A stretch of 64,000 nucleotides of DNA from an uncultured Collinsella sp. (lineage in GTDB: Bacteria; Actinomycetota; Coriobacteriia; Coriobacteriales; Coriobacteriaceae): assembly GCA_934643145.1 (NCBI GenBank), contig CAKUBM010000001.1, forward strand, positions 89,698 to 153,697, given 5' to 3'. Below are positions 53,652 through 62,066 of this stretch, in pieces (positions within the stretch are counted from its first letter, which is position 1; each line of letters starts with the position of its first letter). A program made the translations under genes and the position numbers. Below the pieces are notes generated by a model. The model was not told where the DNA came from. It ran no database searches and saw only the letters and a list, made by a program, of their open reading frames with translations.

Positions 53652-53674
53652 CCTATGGCGGCGTGCGGGCCAAG

Positions 53675-53711
53675 GTTAAAAACGGGGGCGCAGAACGATA
53701 TTCTGCGCCCC
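53675..53711 (-). terminator. Terminator of the PI-PLC gene
   Basis: GGGCGCAGAA / TTCTGCGCCC (53686-53695, 53701-53710), perfect. On the minus strand it is followed by GTTTTTAACC, giving a proper U-run; on the plus strand there is none. Confidence 0.8.
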
Positions 53712-53745
53712 TAATCGAGTCTATGTGTTCAAAAGGTCGGCTTGC

Positions 53746-56217
53746 CTATTCGGCAGCGTCCTCAGCGTTTTCGCGGTCATTAGCAAGCATCGCTGCGCCA
53801 GCGACCGTCATCGCCACGGCGGCAGCGGCGAGTCCGGCGGCAATGCCGGAGCCGTCGCCCGTGTCGGCGAGCTTTTCGCCCGAGCCCTTGCTCTTGTTGC
53901 CCTTACCGTTCTTGTCGGCGCTGTCTGCGTTGGAGCCCGCGCCACCGCCGGTGCCGCCTGCACTGCCCGAAGCCGTCACAGTGAAGCTCGCGGCTCCGTC
54001 GCTGGCAAGCGTGTAGTTTTGCGCCGCGTCGCCCAAAAGACCGTTCACGCGCACCCAGTACGTTCCTGCGGCAAATGTTTCGCTCTCGGCCATTGCCGTG
54101 CCCGGCGCGCCGTTTGCATCGTGCGTATACTCGAGCTGGGCTGTGCAGGCATCGGTTTCGAGCTTGCCCTCGAGCAGTGCCGCGATCTTGGCGCGCACGT
54201 CCTCGCCAGCCTTAAGGCCTTCGAGCCCCTCAAAGTGGGGCGTCAGTGCGCGCGGGTCGATATCGATGGGCACAGAGCCCTGCAGCCCCGTAACGGTCTC
54301 GTTGCCCAGGGCGTCGACATCCACATATTCGATGGCAAACGCATGGCCCGAAGCCGCTACGTTGAGTACGTTGCTGCTGTCGACGAGGCGGAAATGACCC
54401 TCGCCAACGGTCTTGCCGTCCTGGAGCGAGGCGTCGCTCAGCGAGTTGCCGTACGTCATGCGCATGCGGGTCGGGAGGTAGTACGAAGCTGTCTGCTTGT
54501 GCTGTGTATCGTAATCGTAATTGCGCTGATAGATGCTCCGGGCCAGCGCCGCATCAACAAAGTCGGATGCGATGATGCCAATGTGCTTGAGGTAATCTGA
54601 CTTTGTTTCCTCGTTGTCGCTGGGGTTGATGTACGGGCTCTTGTACAGATGCTCGTTGACTACTCGTGCCGCGGTAAATGGGTTGCTTCCTTGCTTGTGG
54701 TTCGTGCAGCTGGTGTAGTTGATGCACCAGCTGTGCTCCAGGACCTTTACCTTGGCCCCGGCATCGTCCTCGACGTCCACCATGATGCGGGCGAGCTTGG
54801 TTGTCTCCTGCAGCGCCATATCGACCCAGCTGATTTTGTCGGTTCCTGTGCATTCGTAATGGTCCTGGGCATATACCTTGGTGCAATAGGGCTTTTCGTC
54901 ACCCGTTTTCCCCACGGCTTCAAAGCCCCGCTCGTCTCGAACGAGACACATAGAGGCGCTGTCGGTGTGCGCTGCGATTTTTTCGTCCCATTCGGTGAGG
55001 TCGAGGCCCCACGTGTGGCCGCTTACGCTGCTGCCGACGAGCCTAAATCGACGCAGCAAGACGATTTTTCCGCGCACCTCGCCCAGCGTGGGGATGCGGC
55101 TCGATGTGTAGAACAGATTGGGGTTCTTGTCCATAACATTGGCAAAAGCCGTCGTGACGCTTTCGTCGGTAGCCTCGTCGTTGCCACGCGACACGAGCAT
55201 GATGAGCGCTTCTTTCGGGTTTTCGCTCAAAAACGTATTGAAGTACCCGATGACATCGGAGAGATGCATAAAGTTCCCGTCTTTTTTGAGCAGGTAGCAA
55301 TCTCCGTGGTCGATGCCGGGGTTCTCACCCTTTCCGAGTCGGATATCAAAATAGCGGATTCCCTCGAGCAGCTGTGTTGGTATGTAGTCCTGCTGGCACT
55401 TTGCAAGCGAGGTTTGGGGCTCGGTGTCGTTGTCGACGCTGCAGCTGCCCGAATCATGCGTGCCTGGGATGCTCAGTTCGTCGAGGTACTTGTCGTCGTC
55501 GACGTGGCTCATCCAACATGGCCCATCGACGTAGCTGCTATACGTGGTCCAGTCGATACTACTAACCGTGGTATTGGTCTTGCCCTTGTCGTAACCGACA
55601 AGCTCGAGCTCCCACGGAATGCTCTTCCTCTTGTGGCAGATCTTGTTGTTGTCTTGGTCTTTGCCGTCCTTTTCTATTGCCAGGTAATTAAAGTCCTTTT
55701 TCTCGTTTGTGCGATCTCGGATGACATAGGTTCCGTTTGACTGAGGTTTGAACGCAAAAGCGCGGCTGGGCTTGTTGTCATACTCGCCACTCCATACGTG
55801 GATGACCTTTCCATCTTTGTCCGAGTCGCCATCGACCGACCAAATGCTGTAGCCCGTCTTTTTATGCTCTTCGAAATTGAGTAAGGTGCGGATGGCATAC
55901 CAGTTTGTACCGTCTGTATCGGTCAGCACGTGCTCAAGGATGAGCTTGCTGGACGTGCCGTCATTAAACAGGTGGCAGACGTTGCCGATGACGTTGCCGT
56001 CTTCGTTGACGCTCGCGGTGCGAAAAAAGCCCGCGGGGCGAAGGCGAATGACAAAATTGTCGAGGGTGGCCGCCGGTGTGGGTACGTCTTCTGCAAATGC
56101 CGCGCGCATGGGAAGGCCCAATCCCGCGGTTTCGGGCAGGCTTGCAAGCGGCGACAACGCCGCAAGTCCTAGGCCCAGCGTAAATGCTCGGCGGCTGATG
56201 GCATGGTGTTCGGTCAT
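53746..56217 (-). CDS. Secreted, surface-anchored phosphatidylinositol-specific phospholipase C
   Basis: The 823-residue protein starts with a twin-arginine-type signal (SRRAFTLGLG). A region resembling a ricin-B lectin fold follows (~52-212). The PI-PLC X domain has SIPGTHDSG (H254, D255), GIRYFDIRLG (R288, D291, R293) and IDHGDCY (H304). The tail ends with a sorting signal: LADTG (783-787), a hydrophobic stretch and a short charged end. PI-PLC cleaves phosphatidylinositol or GPI anchors, neither of which is a typical bacterial lipid, so host material is the likely substrate. GGAG precedes the ATG. Two lipoprotein genes lie just upstream on the same strand. Confidence 0.85.
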   Translation of the reverse strand: MTEHHAISRRAFTLGLGLAALSPLASLPETAGLGLPMRAAFAEDVPTPAATLDNFVIRLRPAGFFRTASVNEDGNVIGNVCHLFNDGTSSKLILEHVLTDTDGTNWYAIRTLLNFEEHKKTGYSIWSVDGDSDKDGKVIHVWSGEYDNKPSRAFAFKPQSNGTYVIRDRTNEKKDFNYLAIEKDGKDQDNNKICHKRKSIPWELELVGYDKGKTNTTVSSIDWTTYSSYVDGPCWMSHVDDDKYLDELSIPGTHDSGSCSVDNDTEPQTSLAKCQQDYIPTQLLEGIRYFDIRLGKGENPGIDHGDCYLLKKDGNFMHLSDVIGYFNTFLSENPKEALIMLVSRGNDEATDESVTTAFANVMDKNPNLFYTSSRIPTLGEVRGKIVLLRRFRLVGSSVSGHTWGLDLTEWDEKIAAHTDSASMCLVRDERGFEAVGKTGDEKPYCTKVYAQDHYECTGTDKISWVDMALQETTKLARIMVDVEDDAGAKVKVLEHSWCINYTSCTNHKQGSNPFTAARVVNEHLYKSPYINPSDNEETKSDYLKHIGIIASDFVDAALARSIYQRNYDYDTQHKQTASYYLPTRMRMTYGNSLSDASLQDGKTVGEGHFRLVDSSNVLNVAASGHAFAIEYVDVDALGNETVTGLQGSVPIDIDPRALTPHFEGLEGLKAGEDVRAKIAALLEGKLETDACTAQLEYTHDANGAPGTAMAESETFAAGTYWVRVNGLLGDAAQNYTLASDGAASFTVTASGSAGGTGGGAGSNADSADKNGKGNKSKGSGEKLADTGDGSGIAAGLAAAAVAMTVAGAAMLANDRENAEDAAE

Positions 56218-56276
56218 AACTCCTCCATTTGTAGGGTGCGGTTATGCGCTCGTTTTGGTAACTATACTGCGTTGAC

Positions 56277-56312
56277 ATAAAGAAAGGGAGGGTCGGTTTA
56301 CCGGCCCTCCCT
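56277..56312 (-). terminator. Terminator of the first lipoprotein gene
   Basis: GGGAGGGTCGG / CCGGCCCTCCC (56286-56296, 56301-56311); on the minus strand TTTCTTT follows. Confidence 0.75.
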
Positions 56313-56383
56313 GGGTACGAAGCGCTGGGGTACCGTCGCTTGTTTGCACTGCGACCGTGTTTCTCGTTGCGCTCGCCAGTCGC

Positions 56384-56977
56384 TTAGCGCTTGATCTCGA
56401 TATCGTCGAGCTTGACGTCCATGGCCTCGGTCTTGGCCTCGGCGATGTCGTCGGCAAATTCCAGAGACTTCATCATGGTCTCGACGGCGTCCTTGTGCTC
56501 CTCGACGTTGTCGATACGCACATACACACTGCCCCCGTCAACGTCGGTGAAGTATTCGGTCGTTACGCCGCCCGAGTGTGTATAGGAAGCGTTGCGCCAA
56601 GTCTTGCCGTTGTACTTGACGGGGTCATTCTCGGTCCACTCAAAGCTGGCATTCCACTTTGCCTCGTAGTCGAACAGCTCGTCGGCGTTCTTGTCAGGAT
56701 CGAAGACGGGGATGAAGCGATCGCTGGCGTGCTCGCTCTCGGTGAACTTAAACTGGGCCCTGTCGGCAGTGTCGCCTGCGACGTCGGTGATCTCGACGCC
56801 CTCGGGGACCTCGACCTTAAACCAAATGAAGTCGGTCCTCATATCCACGGCTGGCTTTTCTGCTCCGCCGCCACCGCCACTGCCGGTGGCGCCGCCGCTT
56901 CCACCGCAACCCACCAGGGCAACTGCGGCAAAGAGACTCATGCAGAGGGTGAGAATCGCAAAGGCCTTCTTTTTCAT
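56384..56977 (-). CDS. Lipoprotein of a small paralogous family, copy A
   Basis: This 197-residue protein has a lipoprotein signal (MKKKAFAILTLCMSLFAAVA, lipobox VGC with C24), a Gly-rich linker and one globular domain. The domain runs from RTDFIWFKVEVPEGVE through DRFIPVFD, DPVKYNGKTW and YFTDVDGGSVYVRI to IEIK. It closely parallels the protein encoded at 57219-57815, so the two arose by duplication. It should be anchored outside the membrane. The family is unknown to me. GAGGAGG precedes ATG 56977. Confidence 0.75.
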   Translation of the reverse strand: MKKKAFAILTLCMSLFAAVALVGCGGSGGATGSGGGGGAEKPAVDMRTDFIWFKVEVPEGVEITDVAGDTADRAQFKFTESEHASDRFIPVFDPDKNADELFDYEAKWNASFEWTENDPVKYNGKTWRNASYTHSGGVTTEYFTDVDGGSVYVRIDNVEEHKDAVETMMKSLEFADDIAEAKTEAMDVKLDDIEIKR

Positions 56978-57050
56978 GGTCGTGTCCTCCTCGATCTGTA
57001 ACCGCCCATGGATTACCTGTCTTTACTGTACGCGCGAGCAGCTCATTCGG

Positions 57051-57068
57051 GTGGGCCATGTGTCCCAT
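57051..57068. promoter_or_regulatory. Repeated motif GTGGGCCATGTGTCCCAT, copy 1
   Basis: This 18-base sequence recurs exactly at 58012-58029. Here it lies about 75 bases upstream (minus strand) of lipoprotein copy A. TGGG and CCCA form a short dyad. A shared operator is plausible. Confidence 0.4.
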
Positions 57069-57113
57069 TCTGGGGGCAGGATTTGCGCCGACAAGTGGTA
57101 ATATGCGAGGGCG

Positions 57114-57148
57114 CAAAAGAGGGAAGGGCCGATGCTGTCGGCCCTCCC
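57114..57148 (-). terminator. Terminator of the second lipoprotein gene
   Basis: AGGGCCGA / TCGGCCCT (57125-57132, 57138-57145) extended by GGG/CCC; on the minus strand TCTTTTG follows. A second, larger hairpin CGCCTACGCG/CGCGTAGGCG lies at about 57180-57203. Confidence 0.65.
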
Positions 57149-57218
57149 CGGGTTGGGCGCCCGTTGTTTTAATGGGGCGCGCCTACGCGGGTTCGCGTAG
57201 GCGCGTACGGGTGCCCCG

Positions 57219-57815
57219 TTACTTGATCTCGATGCTCGAAATCTCGACTTCACGTGCCTCGTCAACTGCTTTCTTCATGTCGTCGGGGAACTCGATGGAG
57301 TTGAGAAGCGCCTCGGCTTCTTTCTTGTGCAGGTCGAAGTTCGCGATGAGAACGCAGACGCTTCCCGGCTCAACGTCGGTAAAGAGATAGGTATGGGTGC
57401 CGCGGTTGTCCTTGCACGTTCCGGTGAGCCATGTCCTGCCGTTGTACTCGACGGGGTCGCCAACTTCCCACTGGAACATGCTGCTCTTTCGACCTTCATC
57501 GGCAAGAGCCTCTTCTGCCGTCATCTTCTCTTCCCAAACAGGTATGAAGCGGTCAACCGTGGTGTTCTCGTTCTCGGGGAAGGTGAGCTGGACCCTGTCG
57601 GCGTTCTTGCCGGCGGAGTCGCTCACGCCAACGCTCTCGGGCATCTCGACCTTAAACCAGATAAAGTCGGTCTTCTTGGCGACGGTGGCCTTTTCCTTGC
57701 TCTCGCTCTTGGAGGCGCTGCCGCCGCCCGATGCGCTCCCGCCGCAGCCGACAAGGGCAAACGCGGCAAAGAGGGCGATGCACAGGGAAAGGATCGATAG
57801 GGTCTTTTTCTTCAT
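57219..57815 (-). CDS. Lipoprotein of the same paralogous family, copy B
   Basis: A 198-residue protein with lipobox VGC (C24) and a Ser/Gly/Lys linker. The domain matches copy A along its length: TDFIWFKVEMPESVG, ADRVQLTF, DRFIPVW, DPVEYNGRTW, YLFTDVEPGSVCVLI and a C-terminal IEIK. The chosen ATG (57815) has AAGGAGG upstream; an upstream extension of the frame is Arg-rich and unlike a signal peptide, so it was left out. It has its own terminator, so copies A and B are probably separate units. Function unknown. Confidence 0.75.
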   Translation of the reverse strand: MKKKTLSILSLCIALFAAFALVGCGGSASGGGSASKSESKEKATVAKKTDFIWFKVEMPESVGVSDSAGKNADRVQLTFPENENTTVDRFIPVWEEKMTAEEALADEGRKSSMFQWEVGDPVEYNGRTWLTGTCKDNRGTHTYLFTDVEPGSVCVLIANFDLHKKEAEALLNSIEFPDDMKKAVDEAREVEISSIEIK

Positions 57816-58011
57816 GGTGGCGTCCTCCTTGTCTGCCAGGGACATCGTGCGCCGCGGATCGCTGGGGCGGCGGTTACGCGCACACGATGGCTTTGTTTGC
57901 TGTGCTGTTGTTCCTCTATTCGTCGTCCGGTGCCGTGTTAAGCGTTGCCCCAACATAGGTTTCCTTACCTATATGTATGCCCCAGTTGCCGCTGCCCGGG
58001 AGTCTCGAAAC

Positions 58012-58029
58012 GTGGGCCATGTGTCCCAT
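58012..58029. promoter_or_regulatory. Repeated motif GTGGGCCATGTGTCCCAT, copy 2
   Basis: Exact second copy of 57051-57068. It is about 200 bases upstream of lipoprotein B on the minus strand and 160 bases upstream of fchA. Confidence 0.4.
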
Positions 58030-58084
58030 GTTTGCGGTGCCGACGCCTATCGTTCGTCATAGAAATCCGCGATGGCCAGGTGCG

Positions 58085-58113
58085 CTGACGCTCGAGTGCT
58101 TATGGGCTAGACT
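58085..58113 (+). promoter_or_regulatory. Candidate promoter of fchA-folD
   Basis: CTGACG, 17-base spacer, TAGACT. Spacing is ideal, match moderate; about 78 bases before the start codon. Confidence 0.4.
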
Positions 58114-58190
58114 TAGCACCATTATGTGATCGATGCGGTCGGTCGGCGGTTGCCACCCGACCGATGTATATGACTTGAAGGTGCATGCGT

Positions 58191-58823
58191 ATGAGCCAAG
58201 AGATGATGGACAAGACCTGCCGCGGGTTTGCCGAGGCGCTTGCCGCGCGCGAGCCGGTGCCCGGCGGCGGCAGCGCGAGCGCCTTTGTGGGTGCGCTGGG
58301 CGCCTCGCTGTGCGGGATGGTCGCGCGCTACGGCGCGACCAACCCCGCGCTTGCCGATCGCGCGGACGATTTGGAGCGTGCGTTTTCCCAGGCGGACGAG
58401 TTATCGCAGGAACTTGTTGGTTTGGTTGCCGAGGATGTTCGTGCGTACGGCCAGGTGTCTGCGGCATACGGTATTCCGCGCGATGATCCGGCTCGACCCG
58501 CGGCGATTCAAGATGCGTTGCACGTGGCGGCCATGCCTCCGTATCGAATCATGGATGCCTGCGGGCGCGCGCTGGCGCTGCTCGAGGACATGGCCGATAA
58601 GGGCTCGCGCCAGCTGCTGTCCGATGTGGCATGCGGCGCTGTGTTCTGCCGCGCCGCCATGCAGGGCGCGAGCCTGACGCTCTTCGCCAACACCACATCC
58701 ATGAAAGACCGGGCGCGCGCCGAGGAGCTCGAGGCCGCATGTGACGAGTTGCTCGATACGTGGCTACCGCGCGCCGATGCGCTGGCACGCCGCGCCGCCG
58801 ACGCTGCAAGGAAGAGGGGATAG
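58191..58823 (+). CDS. fchA: Methenyl-THF cyclohydrolase, cyclodeaminase family
   Basis: This 210-residue protein of the FTCD_C/FchA family opens 5,10-methenyl-THF to 10-formyl-THF (or the reverse), or deaminates formimino-THF. The family fingerprint PVPGGGSASAFVGALGASL is at residues ~22-40. It continues with helical segments ending in SLTLFANTTSMKD. The start ATG 58191 follows GAAGGTG by seven bases. It precedes folD by two bases, so they are co-translated, and the neighbouring FolD lacks its own cyclohydrolase residues. This supports cyclohydrolase as the main activity. Confidence 0.85.
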   Translation: MSQEMMDKTCRGFAEALAAREPVPGGGSASAFVGALGASLCGMVARYGATNPALADRADDLERAFSQADELSQELVGLVAEDVRAYGQVSAAYGIPRDDPARPAAIQDALHVAAMPPYRIMDACGRALALLEDMADKGSRQLLSDVACGAVFCRAAMQGASLTLFANTTSMKDRARAEELEAACDELLDTWLPRADALARRAADAARKRG

Positions 58824-58825
58824 CC

Positions 58826-59680
58826 ATGGCCGAACTGCTAAAGGGTGCTCCCGTCGCCCGCGCGTTGACTGAGGAGCTTGCTGCCCGTTGCGCTGCCCTG
58901 CGCGAGCGCGGCGTTGTTCCGACGCTTGCTATCGTGCGTGTGGGCGAGCGCGAGGACGACCTGTCCTACGAGCGCGGCGCCCTTAAGCGCTGCGAAAAAG
59001 TGGGCATCGAAGCTCGGCGCGTGTTGCTGCCTGCCGATGTTTCGCAGGACGAGCTGTTGGCGGCGATCGAGGACATCAATGCCGATTCGGCTGTTCATGG
59101 TTGCCTGCTGTTCCGTCCGCTGCCCGCCGGCCTTGACGAGGAGGCCGTTGCTGCGGCGCTTGATCCCGCCAAGGACGTTGACTCCATGACGCCGGCATCG
59201 CTACTTACGGCGCTTTCGGGTCGCGGCGAGGGTTTTGCCCCTTGCACGGCCGAAGCCGTGCTTGCTTTGCTGGATCATTACGGCGTTGAGCTGGATGGAG
59301 CTAAGGTTGCTGTGGTCGGTCGCTCACTGGTAATTGGCCGTCCTGTTGCCGCCATGCTTACGGCGCGCAACGCTACGGTGACGACGTGCCATACGCACAC
59401 GCGCGACCTTGCTGTCGAATGCCGTGCTGCCGATATTGTGGTCGCCGCGGTCGGACGTGCGCGCACGATTGGCGCGGATGCGGTCCGCGAGGGCCAGACG
59501 GTCATCGACGTTGGCATTAACTGGGACGAGGCGGCCGGCAAGTTGGTCGGCGACGTCGATTTTGATGCTGCGGAGCCGATCGTTGGCGCAATTACTCCCG
59601 TGCCGGGTGGCGTGGGCGCCGTAACGACGGCGATTCTCGCCAAGCACGTGATTGAGGCGGCCGAACGCACGGCAAAATAG
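58826..59680 (+). CDS. folD: FolD-like methylene-THF dehydrogenase, probably lacking cyclohydrolase activity
   Basis: The 284-residue protein has the FolD dinucleotide-binding signatures VVGRSLVIGRPVA, DVGINWD and ITPVPGGVGAVTTAIL. The usual active site is altered. Aligned without gaps to E. coli FolD (YVASK, Y50/K54), the segment reads Y48-E-R-G-A52, so the catalytic Lys is Ala. The VQLPLP Gln is replaced (LLFRPLP, F96). Asp in KDVD (D119) is kept. Both lost residues are needed for cyclohydrolase chemistry, while NAD(P)-linked dehydrogenase function may remain. The FchA protein encoded two bases upstream can supply the missing step. ATG 58826 has AGGAAGAGGGG upstream. Confidence 0.85.
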   Translation: MAELLKGAPVARALTEELAARCAALRERGVVPTLAIVRVGEREDDLSYERGALKRCEKVGIEARRVLLPADVSQDELLAAIEDINADSAVHGCLLFRPLPAGLDEEAVAAALDPAKDVDSMTPASLLTALSGRGEGFAPCTAEAVLALLDHYGVELDGAKVAVVGRSLVIGRPVAAMLTARNATVTTCHTHTRDLAVECRAADIVVAAVGRARTIGADAVREGQTVIDVGINWDEAAGKLVGDVDFDAAEPIVGAITPVPGGVGAVTTAILAKHVIEAAERTAK

Positions 59681-60046
59681 GCGTTCCGCGGCTGTTTAGG
59701 GGGTTGGTTAGATACCCCGTGGTCAAAAAATGCCAAATATGAGTACTGTTGCCTTGCTGGTTACATATTTTTGAGATTGATTTAACTCCCTAATGATATT
59801 AAATATCGTTAGGGAGTCTCTTTTATTGGACCTTTGGGGAATTACTTCACTCAGCTTTTGGACAAGTGGGGATTTCTGGCGTCTGAACTTGAGCAAATCG
59901 CTGCTACTAAATTGGTGACAGTACTCATATTTGGCATTTTTTGACCACAGGGGTTGCGAGGGGGTCGTGGCGACTGTGGTTTCGCCCTTTTTGCGTCGAA
60001 GCGATACACTGTTACCGTTTGATTTCTTCGCTCAAGGAGGATGCGC
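59681..60046. other. 366-bp intergenic region occupied by a repeat element
   Basis: Apart from the 241-bp MITE-like element (59714-59954), it holds only the short leader of the dipeptidase gene with AAGGAGG at 60034-60040. Confidence 0.6.
59714..59954. mobile_element. MITE-like element with ~36-bp terminal inverted repeats
   Basis: Left end 59714-59749 and right end 59918-59954 are inverted copies with one short indel. They contain TGGTCAAAAAATGCCAAATA on the left. The 168-bp interior is AT-rich unlike the flanks and has no gene. It includes a hairpin ACTCCCTAATGATATT / AAATATCGTTAGGGAGT (59785-59817) followed by CTCTTTTA, which looks like a terminator. No transposase is present, so if mobile it depends on one elsewhere. 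Confidence 0.6.
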
Positions 60047-61570
60047 ATGCCGTGCACAACGATTCTGGTTGGTAAGAACGCGAGCTATGACGGGTCGACG
60101 CTGGTTGCCCGCAACGAGGACTCGTCCAACGGGGTGTTTGAGCCCAAGCGCATGCGCGTGGTGCATCCCGACGAGCAGCCGCGCGTCTACACGAGCGTCC
60201 TGAGCCACCTGACGATCGAGCTGCCCGATAACCCCATGCGCTACACGAGCGTCCCCGATGTCATCCCCGGTCACGGCATCTGGGCCGAGGCCGGATTCAA
60301 CGAGCTCAACGTCGGGATGTCTGCAACCGAGACGCTCACCACCAACGAGCGCGTCCGCGGCGCCGATCCGCTCGTGGACTATGTGCCCGCCAAGGGCAAC
60401 GAGGGCGAGGACGGCTACGTCCCGGCGCAGCCCGGCGGCCTGGGCGAAGAAGACATGGTGACCCTGGTGCTGCCGTACGCCAAGTCCGCCCGCGACGGCG
60501 TGCGTATCCTGGGCGATCTGCTCGAGCGCTACGGCACCTACGAGAACAACGGTATCGCCTTTAGCGACGTGGACGAGATTTGGTGGCTCGAGACCATCGG
60601 CGGCCACCACTGGATTGCCAAGCGCGTGCCCGACGACGCCTATGTGACCATGCCCAACCAACTGGGTATCGACAGCTTTGACCTGGATGACGCCGAGGGC
60701 GCCCAGGCCGACCACATGTGCTCTTCCGACCTGCGCGCCTGGATGGCCGAGTGGCATCTGGATCTGACGCTGGGCGTCGAGGGCGACGGCCCGGCGGCGG
60801 TCTTTAACCCGCGCGAGGCCTTTGGCTCCCACAGCGACAGCGATCACGTCTACAACACGCCGCGCGCCTGGTACATGCAGCGCTGCCTCAACCCCAGCGA
60901 CGTGTGGGACGGCCCCGACGCTGACTTTACGCCCGAGAGTGACGACATCCCCTGGAGTCGCGTGCCCGAGCGCAAGGTGACCATCGAGGACATTAAGTAT
61001 GTGCTCTCCAGTCACTACCAGGGCACGGAGTACGACTGTTACGGCAGCAAGGGCACGCCCGCCACGCGTGGTGCCTATCGTCCCATCGGCATCAACCGCA
61101 ACAGCCAGCTCGCCGTGCTGCAGCTGCGTCCGTATGCACAGCCGGCATACCGCGCCGTGCAGTGGATGGCCTTTGGCTCCAACTCGTTTAACGCACTGGT
61201 CCCGCTGTACGCCAACGTCGAGACCATGCCCGAGTACTACGCCGGCACCCAGGCTCGCGTGACGTCTGAGAACTTTTACTGGGCCAATCGCCTGATCGGC
61301 GCGCTCGCCGACGTTCGCTTCCACGAGTGTGGTCGCGCGGTTGAGGATTATCAGGAGAAGGTCGGCGGCATGGGCCACAAGCAGCTCCATGACGTTGACG
61401 CCGCCGTCGCCACCCTGCCCGAAGCCGAGGTGCCTGCCGAGCTGGCGCGCGCCAACGAGGCCTTCGCCGAGCTTGTGCGCATGGAGACCGATGCCCTGCT
61501 GGGTAAGGTGCTCTACACCACGAGCTGTGCCATGAAGAATTCCTTCGCGATGAACGACAATGTGAGGTAA
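60047..61570 (+). CDS. C69-family dipeptidase
   Basis: The 507-residue peptidase of the PepD/U34 family is an N-terminal nucleophile hydrolase. The mature catalytic Cys would be that in MPCTTILVGKNASYDGS. The conserved STLVARNED follows, then EIWWLETIGGHHWIAKRVPDD and the SSHYQGTEYDCYG region typical of PepDA. There is no signal peptide, so it acts on dipeptides in the cytoplasm. ATG 60047 is preferred: AAGGAGG is six bases upstream, while the ATG at 60041 abuts it. Codon use is biased, suggesting abundant protein. Confidence 0.92.
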   Translation: MPCTTILVGKNASYDGSTLVARNEDSSNGVFEPKRMRVVHPDEQPRVYTSVLSHLTIELPDNPMRYTSVPDVIPGHGIWAEAGFNELNVGMSATETLTTNERVRGADPLVDYVPAKGNEGEDGYVPAQPGGLGEEDMVTLVLPYAKSARDGVRILGDLLERYGTYENNGIAFSDVDEIWWLETIGGHHWIAKRVPDDAYVTMPNQLGIDSFDLDDAEGAQADHMCSSDLRAWMAEWHLDLTLGVEGDGPAAVFNPREAFGSHSDSDHVYNTPRAWYMQRCLNPSDVWDGPDADFTPESDDIPWSRVPERKVTIEDIKYVLSSHYQGTEYDCYGSKGTPATRGAYRPIGINRNSQLAVLQLRPYAQPAYRAVQWMAFGSNSFNALVPLYANVETMPEYYAGTQARVTSENFYWANRLIGALADVRFHECGRAVEDYQEKVGGMGHKQLHDVDAAVATLPEAEVPAELARANEAFAELVRMETDALLGKVLYTTSCAMKNSFAMNDNVR

Positions 61571-61641
61571 AACGCTTTGTCGCTTTCGCTCAATCTTGGG
61601 TACAAGAACGCCAATGCAGTTGTTTGTGATTGGAGACAACC

Positions 61642-62058
61642 ATGGTTATGAAACTCGATCAGCTTGTTAACGGCGCCATCAACGTGGGCTTCGGCGCCGC
61701 CGCTGTTGCCGTCGAGGGTAGCAAGAAGGTCCTCGACGACCTCAATACCAAGGGTGAGCAGGTGCGCAAGGACGCAGGTGCCCCCGATATCGCCCGCAGC
61801 GTGTCCGACATGTTCGAGCAGGCCGGTGGCACCATCTCCGATCTGACCGAGCGCTTGGGTATGCAGGGCGAGACCGCGGCCCAGCGCGTGCTCGACGAGC
61901 TCATTCTGGCTCGCGTCCGCGTCATGACCGCCCCCGAGCGCACGGCCTTCCTGGCCCATGTGCGCGACATCGTCGATTCGGTCGAGGACAACGTGACCTC
62001 GGTGCCCGTCGAGTCCGTTGAGCCCGACGATGCGAAGGATACCGAAGAGGCTGAGTAG
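61642..62058 (+). CDS. Small phasin-like helical protein
   Basis: The 138-residue protein is predicted to be almost wholly helical: VNGAINVGFGAAAVAVEGSK, then amphipathic helices and an acidic tail (EPDDAKDTEEAE). The pattern resembles phasin-family proteins that coat granules or membranes. It lies eight bases before the ABC1 kinase gene and is likely co-transcribed. The start ATG 61642 has TTGGAGA six bases upstream. No polyhydroxyalkanoate genes are seen, so a granule role is not supported here; an accessory role for the kinase is possible. Confidence 0.6.
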   Translation: MVMKLDQLVNGAINVGFGAAAVAVEGSKKVLDDLNTKGEQVRKDAGAPDIARSVSDMFEQAGGTISDLTERLGMQGETAAQRVLDELILARVRVMTAPERTAFLAHVRDIVDSVEDNVTSVPVESVEPDDAKDTEEAE

Positions 62059-62066
62059 CAGCACAG

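Larger units (their letters stand above)
57816..58190. other. Intergenic region between lipoprotein B and fchA
   Basis: No gene is supported. It holds the dyad ATAGGTTTCCTTACCTAT (57955-57972), motif copy 2 (58012-58029), a fchA promoter candidate (58085-58113) and a leader hairpin CGGTCGG/CCGACCG around 58138-58163. Confidence 0.5.
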
